Assembly (NCBI GenBank): GCA_946479405.1
Contig: CAMLGD010000043.1
Span: 1 to 19,074, forward strand
Direction of reading: 5' to 3'
Length of the DNA stretch: 19,074 nucleotides
DNA from: an uncultured Vogesella sp.
GTDB taxonomy: Bacteria; Pseudomonadota; Gammaproteobacteria; Burkholderiales; Chromobacteriaceae
Both the position numbers and the translations under genes were made by a program. Position 1 is the stretch's first letter, and each line of letters starts with the position of its first letter. The notes under the pieces are model-generated. The model saw only the letters and a list, made by a program, of their open reading frames with translations, was not told where the DNA came from and ran no database searches. Positions 14,889 to 19,074 of this stretch are shown in pieces.

Positions 14889-15232
14889 CATGGAGCGTCG
14901 GGCGCCGTGGCCAGCTGCTGCAGGCAGCCGGGACACAGGCAGTCTGTCGCGGTGCCGGCGGCGGGCAGTAGCGGTGGCAGGTCGGCGCACCAGCAGCCAC
15001 CGCGCTGACCGCCGCTGCCGCAGTGGAAAGGTTGGCCGCAACGGCTGCACTGCAAGTCGCGCACGGTGCCGGGCTGCGACAATGTGGCGATGCGGGTCAG
15101 CGCCGCCTGTTTTTGCGCATCGTCGGCCTGCGACCAGCCGGCGATCTCGTCCAGCGTGCGCAGGCAGCCGGTGCAGTAGCGGCCGCTGCCATCCAGCTGG
15201 CAGACGCCGATGCAGGGCGAGGCAACGCTCAT
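14888..15232 (-). CDS. DUF1289 domain fused to a cysteine-rich CWC domain
   Basis: The 114-residue protein contains two small Cys-rich modules. Residues 5-34 read SPCIGVCQLDGSGRYCTGCL followed by RTLDEIAGW, the DUF1289 (Fe-S/zinc-like) signature. Residues about 62-108 read CSRCGQPFHCG, then GGCWCADLPPLL and DCLCPGCLQQL, matching the cysteine-rich CWC family named for its central CWC. Twelve cysteines suggest two metal sites. Neither domain has an established function. The ATG at 15232 overlaps the hutD stop (ATGA), so it is translationally coupled to hutD. An in-frame extension to 15310 would lie wholly within hutD. Confidence 0.88.
   Translation of the reverse strand: MSVASPCIGVCQLDGSGRYCTGCLRTLDEIAGWSQADDAQKQAALTRIATLSQPGTVRDLQCSRCGQPFHCGSGGQRGGCWCADLPPLLPAAGTATDCLCPGCLQQLATAPDAP
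15031..15040 (+). repeat. GTTGGCCGCA copy in the DUF1289-CWC gene
   Basis: Exact copy, AAGGTTGGCCGCA. The gene strand uses a different frame here (CGQP), unlike the AAN/LAA frames elsewhere. Confidence 0.8.
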
Positions 15233-15804
15233 GCCAGCTGTACCTCGACCACGATCAGGCGGCAGGGCGCGCTGGCCAACAGCTGCAGCGTGCCGCCGTG
15301 CGGCAGCCACAGCGCATCGCGGTACGCCAGTTGTTGTGTGTCGTGGCCATCGCTGGCCAGTAGCGCGTTGCCGTCGGCCAGCAGCAGCAGCGTTGGGCCG
15401 CTGCTCGCCAGCTCGGTGGGCTCTTTTACCTGCAGATAGCGGGCCTGATGGCTGGCATACCCACGGCGCGTCATCACGTTGAAATCCTGCACCTTGCCAT
15501 TGCTGCGCGTACTGCTGATGTGGCGACCGCCATCGAACGCCAGCAGCTCGCCGCCGGGCCGCAGCGTTGCCACGGCTTGCTCGTTTTCATGCAGGCAGAG
15601 GCCGTGGCCGGACAGCAGGCCCAGGGTGCGGTCGATGCCGCTGAAGTCGGAGAACGGACCGTCGCTGTCGACATCGGCAATGCTGACGCGCAGCGAGAAG
15701 GTGTCCAGGTTGGCCGCAGCTGGGTGAATCAGCAGCTGGCGGGTAATGCCGCCACCGTTTTTCCACGGCGTGGCCGGCAGCGAATCGAAGCGGATGAGTT
15801 GCAT
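15229..15804 (-). CDS. HutD/Ves family cupin protein
   Basis: The 191-residue protein begins MQLIRFDSLPATPWKNGGGI, the highly conserved opening of HutD/Ves proteins, followed by FSLRVSIADVDSDGPFSDFSGIDRTLGLL. These are double-cupin-fold proteins. HutD is associated with histidine utilisation in some bacteria, possibly as a regulator or ligand binder, and E. coli Ves responds to cold and stress. No other hut gene is in the window, so a histidine link is not supported here. The start at 15804 fits the family; a weak GAGA lies upstream. It forms a two-gene unit with the downstream DUF1289-CWC gene and is divergent from a GNAT gene across 64 bases. Confidence 0.9.
   Translation of the reverse strand: MQLIRFDSLPATPWKNGGGITRQLLIHPAAANLDTFSLRVSIADVDSDGPFSDFSGIDRTLGLLSGHGLCLHENEQAVATLRPGGELLAFDGGRHISSTRSNGKVQDFNVMTRRGYASHQARYLQVKEPTELASSGPTLLLLADGNALLASDGHDTQQLAYRDALWLPHGGTLQLLASAPCRLIVVEVQLA
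15709..15718 (+). repeat. GTTGGCCGCA copy in hutD
   Basis: Exact copy, CAGGTTGGCCGCA; the gene strand reads AAAN. Confidence 0.8.
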
Positions 15805-15868
15805 GCGTTTGTCTCGGTAGCAAAGAGGGGGATAGCATGATCCAGACAGAATTTGCCCGGAGCCTATC

Positions 15869-16411
15869 ATGTTTGATCCCGTTTTGACTGTCGCCAGCGC
15901 CGACGATGCTGCGCTGTTGGCCGGACTGCACTGGCGCAGCTGGCGAGTGGCGTATCGCGGCCTGCTGCCGGAGCGCTACCTGGACGAGCAGGCCAGCGGC
16001 GAGATGGTGGAAAAATGGCAGCAGCGCATGCATGCCGCGGCCGGAGAATACCGGGTATGCATTGTCCGTGTGGGCGAAGTGGCGGCGGGCTTTGTCTGCC
16101 TGCAACCAGGCTTTGCGCCGGCGCAGGGCGTGTATCTGGACAATCTGCATGTGCTGCCGGTGTGGCAGGGGCATGGTCTGGGCAAGCAGCTATTGGCCTG
16201 GGCGGCGGCGGAAGTTGCCGCCGGCTGGCCGGGGCAGGCGTTGCTGCTGCACGTGCTGGATGGCAACTTGCCGGCGCGGGCGATTTATCGGCGTCTGGGT
16301 GGAATTGAAACAAAGCTGCCGGATGAGCGCATGGCCGACGATGTCATGGTGCCAGTCAGCCAGGTGACGTGGCAGGATGTGCCGGCTTTACTGGCCCGTT
16401 TGCAATCATAG
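15869..16411 (+). CDS. GNAT family N-acetyltransferase
   Basis: The 180-residue protein begins MFDPVLTVASADDAALLAGL and carries the GNAT motif A as LDNLHVLPVWQGHGLGKQLL at about 91-110, where the Q-x-x-G-x-G/A loop binds the acetyl-CoA pyrophosphate. The LHVLDGNLPARAIYRRLGG segment (127-145) is motif B, which ends with the usual A-x-x-x-Y-x-x-x-G. The N-terminal WRSWRVAYRGLLPERYLD resembles the AWR.AYRGLLP opening of many small-molecule GNATs. The acceptor is unknown. GGAGC six bases before the ATG supports the start. Confidence 0.9.
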   Translation: MFDPVLTVASADDAALLAGLHWRSWRVAYRGLLPERYLDEQASGEMVEKWQQRMHAAAGEYRVCIVRVGEVAAGFVCLQPGFAPAQGVYLDNLHVLPVWQGHGLGKQLLAWAAAEVAAGWPGQALLLHVLDGNLPARAIYRRLGGIETKLPDERMADDVMVPVSQVTWQDVPALLARLQS

Positions 16412-16540
16412 CGCCAACGGGTCAAGACCCTTGCCGCAGCGCGGTCGTGGGCGGCGTGATAGACTTGCGCCATCCGGTTTTCATCACCTTGCAGGTTGGC
16501 CGTGCGCCGCTTGCTACCCGTGCATTTAATGGAGCCCCGC

Positions 16541-17749
16541 ATGTCCTCTTCGATTTTCGCCGCCGTCGAAATGGCCCCGCGCGACCCGATTCTGGGTCTG
16601 AACGAAGCCTTCAACGCTGATACCCGTAGCAACAAAGTGAACCTGGGCGTTGGCGTTTATTACGATGATAACGGCAAGATCCCGCTGCTGGCCGCTGTCA
16701 AGGCCGCCGAGAAAGCCCGTCTGGAAGCCATGCCGCCGCGCGGCTACCAGCCGATCGAAGGCCCGGCCAGCTACAACCAGGCCGTACAGAACCTGCTGCT
16801 GGGCGCTGACAGCGAACTGATCGCCGCCGGCCGCGTGGTAACTGCGCAGGCACTGGGCGGTACTGGTGCGCTGAAGATTGGTGGCGACTTCCTCAAGCGC
16901 CTGAACCCGACTGCCAAGGTGTACATCAGCGATCCGTCCTGGGAAAACCACCGCGCACTGTTCGAAGCCGCTGGCTTCGAAGTGGAAAACTACCCGTACT
17001 ACGATGCGGCTACCCGTGGCGTGAACTTTGCCGGCATGAAGTCCTTCCTGCTGGGCCTGGACGCCGGTTCCGTGATCATCCTGCACGCCTGCTGCCACAA
17101 CCCGACCGGTGCCGACCTGTCCGACGCGCAGTGGGCTGAGGTAGTGGAAATCTGCCGCGAGCGTGGCCTGGTGCCGTTCCTCGACATGGCTTACCAGGGC
17201 TTTGCCGAAGGCATCGCCCCGGATGCGGTGGCAGTGGACCTGTTTGCCGCTTCCGGCTTGCAGTTCTTTGTGTCCAGCTCCTTCTCCAAGAGCTTCTCGC
17301 TGTACGGCGAGCGCGTGGGCGCGCTGTCCATCGTGACCGCGAGCAAGGAAGAAGCCGCGCGCGTGCTGTCGCAGCTGAAGCGTGTGATCCGCACCAACTA
17401 TTCCAACCCGCCGATCCACGGCGGCGCGGTAGTGGCTGCAGTGCTGGGCAGCAGCGAGCTGCGCCAGATGTGGGAAGACGAGCTGGCCGGCATGCGTGAC
17501 CGCATCCGTGCCATGCGCAGTGGTCTGGTTGACGCCATCAAGGCTCAGAACGTGGCACAGGATTTCAGCTTCGTGATCCAGCAGCGCGGTATGTTCTCCT
17601 ACACTGGCCTGACCGCGGCTCAGGTAGAGCGCCTGAAGGAAGAGTTCGGCATCTACGCCGTATCTACCGGCCGCATCTGCCTGGCCGCGCTGAACAGCAA
17701 GAACATCGGCGCCGTGGCCGAGGCGATTGCCCAGGTGGTAAAGGGCTAA
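16541..17749 (+). CDS. tyrB: Aromatic amino acid aminotransferase (TyrB-like, class I PLP)
   Basis: A 402-residue class I aminotransferase that moves the amino group between tyrosine, phenylalanine or aspartate and 2-oxoglutarate in the cytoplasm. Key residues are visible: GGTGALK at 106-112 (PLP phosphate loop), CHNPTG at 185-190 with Asn187, DMAYQGF at 215-221 with the PLP-pyridine Asp and Tyr, SSSFSKSFSLYGERVG at 245-260 with the Schiff-base Lys250 and Arg258, and STGRICLAALN with the carboxylate-binding Arg378. The SFSLYGERVG form resembles TyrB more than AspC, but aspartate aminotransferase activity is likely too. The ATG at 16541 has GGAG seven bases upstream; the in-frame start at 16496 adds unrelated residues. 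There is no TyrR-like box or clear promoter in the 129 bases upstream. Confidence 0.93.
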   Translation: MSSSIFAAVEMAPRDPILGLNEAFNADTRSNKVNLGVGVYYDDNGKIPLLAAVKAAEKARLEAMPPRGYQPIEGPASYNQAVQNLLLGADSELIAAGRVVTAQALGGTGALKIGGDFLKRLNPTAKVYISDPSWENHRALFEAAGFEVENYPYYDAATRGVNFAGMKSFLLGLDAGSVIILHACCHNPTGADLSDAQWAEVVEICRERGLVPFLDMAYQGFAEGIAPDAVAVDLFAASGLQFFVSSSFSKSFSLYGERVGALSIVTASKEEAARVLSQLKRVIRTNYSNPPIHGGAVVAAVLGSSELRQMWEDELAGMRDRIRAMRSGLVDAIKAQNVAQDFSFVIQQRGMFSYTGLTAAQVERLKEEFGIYAVSTGRICLAALNSKNIGAVAEAIAQVVKG

Positions 17750-17758
17750 GCCTTGCCT

Positions 17759-17779
17759 GCCCCATGCTGGTCATGGGGC
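17759..17779 (+). repeat. Hairpin GCCCCATG-CTGGT-CATGGGGC after tyrB
   Basis: An 8-bp perfect stem lies 10 bases after the tyrB stop, directly ahead of the T-tract terminator, making tandem hairpins. It probably protects or pauses the 3' end. Confidence 0.5.
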
Positions 17780-17783
17780 GCAA

Positions 17784-17815
17784 AAAAAAGCCGCTGCGTT
17801 TGCAGCGGCTTTTTT
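17784..17815. terminator. Bidirectional terminator between tyrB and the glycine-zipper gene
   Basis: AAAAAAGCCGCTGC (17784-17797), loop GTTT and GCAGCGGCTTTTTT (17802-17815) are symmetrical, serving both convergent genes. Confidence 0.92.
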
Positions 17816-17837
17816 CATGCCGGGTTCCGGTGCGGGT

Positions 17838-18245
17838 TTAGTCGTCATCGCCCCTGCGATCATGGTCACCCCAGCCACCGCGGTTATCCCAACCGTCGCG
17901 GTCGCCCCAGTGGCCATGCTTGCGATGGTGCTTGTAGAAGTGTTTGTCGGGTTTGACCATGTAGTAGTACGGGCGTGGCTGTACCGGCACCGCGTAGTAC
18001 ACCGGCTGCGGGCGTGGCTGGCGAATGATCACCCGCTCGCGCTGCTGCTGGGTCAGGATCACCCCGGTGGCACCGCCAATGGCGCTGCCGATGATGGCGC
18101 CGTCGCGACCGCCCACACTCTGACCGATCGCTGCGCCGGCAGCCCCGCCAATGGCGCCGCCCAGCACACTGTCCAAATGGTCTGCCATGGCTGCAGAGGC
18201 CGACAGCGCCAGGGCCGCCGTAGTGATGATAGTGGCGATTCGCAT
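17838..18245 (-). CDS. Secreted glycine-zipper protein with His/Tyr-rich tail
   Basis: The 135-residue product begins MRIATIITTAALALSASAAM, a signal peptide with likely cleavage after AMA at 22. A glycine-zipper stretch follows at about 28-66 (VLGGAIGGAAGAAIGQSVGG and GAIIGSAIGGATG), of the kind that inserts in or lies on membranes in outer-membrane-associated proteins. The remainder is hydrophilic: Pro/Tyr-rich (RPYYYMVKPD), then His-rich (HFYKHHRKHGHWG), then Gly/Asp/Arg/Trp repeats (GDRDGWDNRGGWGDHD). The His/Asp tail could bind metal ions; that is inference. GAGGAGT seven bases before the ATG confirms the start. I cannot assign a function. It is likely a periplasmic or outer-membrane envelope protein. 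Confidence 0.85.
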   Translation of the reverse strand: MRIATIITTAALALSASAAMADHLDSVLGGAIGGAAGAAIGQSVGGRDGAIIGSAIGGATGVILTQQQRERVIIRQPRPQPVYYAVPVQPRPYYYMVKPDKHFYKHHRKHGHWGDRDGWDNRGGWGDHDRRGDDD

Positions 18246-18277
18246 GATGTACTCCTCAGATGTATCGGGATGTTTGC

Positions 18278-18286
18278 AGTCTAGCA
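18278..18286 (-). promoter_or_regulatory. Extended -10 candidate TGCTAGACT for the glycine-zipper gene
   Basis: On the minus strand TGCTAGACT lies about 32 bases upstream of the ATG. An inverted repeat AATAGC-N8-GCTATT (18286-18305) occupies the region between the -10 and the -35 zone. Confidence 0.4.
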
Positions 18287-18327
18287 ATAGCCGTGCGGCG
18301 CTATTCGGTGGTCGTGTAGCCACTGTT

Positions 18328-18370
18328 TGACCGTTTGTGACCGTTGCTGATCAGCGCCGGCAAGCGGTCA
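18328..18370. promoter_or_regulatory. TGACCGTT direct repeats with a near-inverted copy
   Basis: TGACCGTT occurs at 18328-18335 and 18338-18345, exactly 10 bp apart, with AGCGGTCA (7 of 8 in inverted sense) at 18363-18370. It sits 80-125 bases upstream of the glycine-zipper start, an activator-like position. The rest of the gap to 18585 has no credible gene; one GTTGGCCGCA copy lies at 18463. Confidence 0.4.
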
Positions 18371-18462
18371 AGCGCTTAATGAATCTTCATCGTTGTGCAT
18401 GCGCTAACCAGGGCGCCGCCAGTGTTTTGTCGTCGGCACGGTGGCCAGTTTGGCCGGTCAAG

Positions 18463-18472
18463 GTTGGCCGCA
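18463..18472 (+). repeat. GTTGGCCGCA copy in the glycine-zipper/CZB gap
   Basis: Exact intergenic copy, AAGGTTGGCCGCA, in a 376-base gap without genes. Confidence 0.85.
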
Positions 18473-18585
18473 TATGGCGGTGGGCGGGTGGAGAGTAGCA
18501 GGGAGGGGTATTGCGTACCCGCATCATGGAGCGCCGTTGGCTGTGCCTGCGCGGCTAACCGCTGTGTGGCGGCGCCAGAAACCAT

Positions 18586-18608
18586 TCGCCCCGCACAGGG
18601 CGGGGCGA
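18586..18608. terminator. GC-rich hairpin after the CZB-domain gene
   Basis: TCGCCCCGC (18586-18594), loop ACAGG and GCGGGGCGA (18600-18608) form a 9-bp perfect stem 13 bases beyond the minus-strand stop at 18622. The T-tract is weak (ATGGTTTC), so it is a probable but imperfect terminator. Confidence 0.55.
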
Positions 18609-18621
18609 GAGGCAGGGTGGT

Positions 18622-19074
18622 TTAGCCCATCTTGTGCTGGCAGGGCGTCTGTTCCAGCAGGGTCAGCACCTCCATGACTTCCGACGATGCGCGCTCCATA
18701 TCGTGCAGCGCGCGGGTAGCGCGGTTGAAGTCGGCGTCGTGGAAGGCCTGCAGCGCCTGGCGGCCAAGCTCGTGTACTTTCTCGTGCGGAGCCTCCAGCT
18801 GGGCATACTGCGCGCTGCCGCGGCACTCCTGGTAACCGCGACCCTCGTAGTACCACTTGCCCAGCCGGCAGTGGCGGTGACTGCTTACTTGCTCCGCCTG
18901 CAGCTGGTGGTAACCGATAAACGCCTTATAGATATCCAGCTTGAACACGATGTGATCCAGCTTCACCACTTCCATGAAGCTGATGTTGCTGCCGTTGGCA
19001 ATCACATTGGCCATCGCCTCGCTGTCATCCACCAGCTTGCGGATGGCATCGGCCACGCTCTGGCCGGTATGGCG
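18622..19074 (-). CDS. CZB-domain signalling protein, C-terminal part (cut by the right edge)
   Basis: The reading frame is open from the right edge to the stop at 18622, about 150 residues, and the GTG at 19056 is not needed as a start. After a short stretch (GQSVADAIRKLVDDSEAMAN) that looks like the tail of a chemoreceptor signalling helix, a CZB (chemoreceptor zinc-binding) domain begins: FMEVVKLDHIVFKLDIYKAF, then HRHCRLGKWYYEGRG and APHEKVHELG. The 3-His/1-Cys zinc site is visible as the His of KLDH, the Cys of HCRLGKWYYEG, and the His of PHEKVH. CZB domains sense zinc or hypochlorous acid through that cysteine. The protein is most likely a soluble or membrane methyl-accepting chemotaxis protein; a CZB diguanylate cyclase is possible, but the N-terminus is out of view. 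Confidence 0.88.
   Translation of the reverse strand, partial: RHTGQSVADAIRKLVDDSEAMANVIANGSNISFMEVVKLDHIVFKLDIYKAFIGYHQLQAEQVSSHRHCRLGKWYYEGRGYQECRGSAQYAQLEAPHEKVHELGRQALQAFHDADFNRATRALHDMERASSEVMEVLTLLEQTPCQHKMG

Noticed and set aside
15229..15804. HutD as evidence of a histidine utilisation operon
   Set aside because: No hutH, hutU, hutI or hutC lies in the window.
18395..18677. Small plus-strand frames in the glycine-zipper/CZB gap
   Set aside because: Arg/Ala-rich, no ribosome site, no similarity I recognise, and overlapping the hairpin and the end of the CZB gene.

Overview
The window is a dense, GC-rich stretch of chromosome from a Gram-negative bacterium. Protein sequences such as RecA, HrcA, DnaX, RecR, DapE and PilU, and the type IV pilus and chemoreceptor genes, suggest a betaproteobacterium, most likely of order Neisseriales in the Chromobacteriaceae sense (Chromobacterium or Vogesella relatives). 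That placement is inferred from the look of the proteins, not from a search. I see no rRNA, tRNA, insertion sequence, phage gene or CRISPR array. Almost everything is housekeeping or common accessory metabolism.

Layout from left to right. (1) 1-616: 5' part of recA on the minus strand, running off the left edge, with a promoter whose -35 hexamer lies in a perfect 7-2-7 palindrome. (2) 853-6144, plus strand: hrcA, mltB, dnaX, ybaB and recR. The dnaX-ybaB-recR block is the conserved replication/recombination cluster, here split by a strong hairpin terminator between ybaB and recR. (3) 6167-9801, minus strand: dapE with an upstream overlapping yffB-like gene, then pilU, then a cytoplasmic parvulin-type prolyl isomerase. 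(4) 10101-12810, plus strand: a GNAT acetyltransferase, a nitronate-monooxygenase-like flavoprotein with a Cys-rich tail, and a MarC-family membrane protein. (5) 12868-14840: a SemiSWEET-like small membrane protein (minus), a TauE/SafE permease and a TerC-family membrane protein (both plus). (6) 14888-16411: a minus-strand pair, hutD and a DUF1289-CWC cysteine-rich fusion overlapping by 4 nt, divergent from a second GNAT gene. (7) 16541-19074: tyrB-like aminotransferase (plus), a secreted glycine-zipper protein (minus), and the C-terminal end of a CZB-domain chemoreceptor or other signalling protein (minus), which runs off the right edge.

Functional groups: DNA repair and recombination (recA, recR, ybaB, dnaX), stress regulation and protein folding (hrcA, PPIase), cell wall and lysine/DAP supply (mltB, dapE), twitching motility (pilU), amino-acid metabolism (tyrB, hutD) and small-molecule or ion transport (marC, SemiSWEET, TSUP, TerC).

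The most striking signal cuts across the genes. The 10-mer GTTGGCCGCA (or its complement) occurs 14 times in 19 kb, against well under one expected. The preferred extension is A[G/C] on the 5' side. Copies lie in genes and in gaps, and two loci are perfect head-to-head palindromes of 20 and 22 bp directly after recR and after the nitronate-monooxygenase gene. Density, mixed location and inverted pairs next to gene ends resemble the DNA uptake sequences of Neisseriaceae, but the word is not one of the DUS dialects I know.
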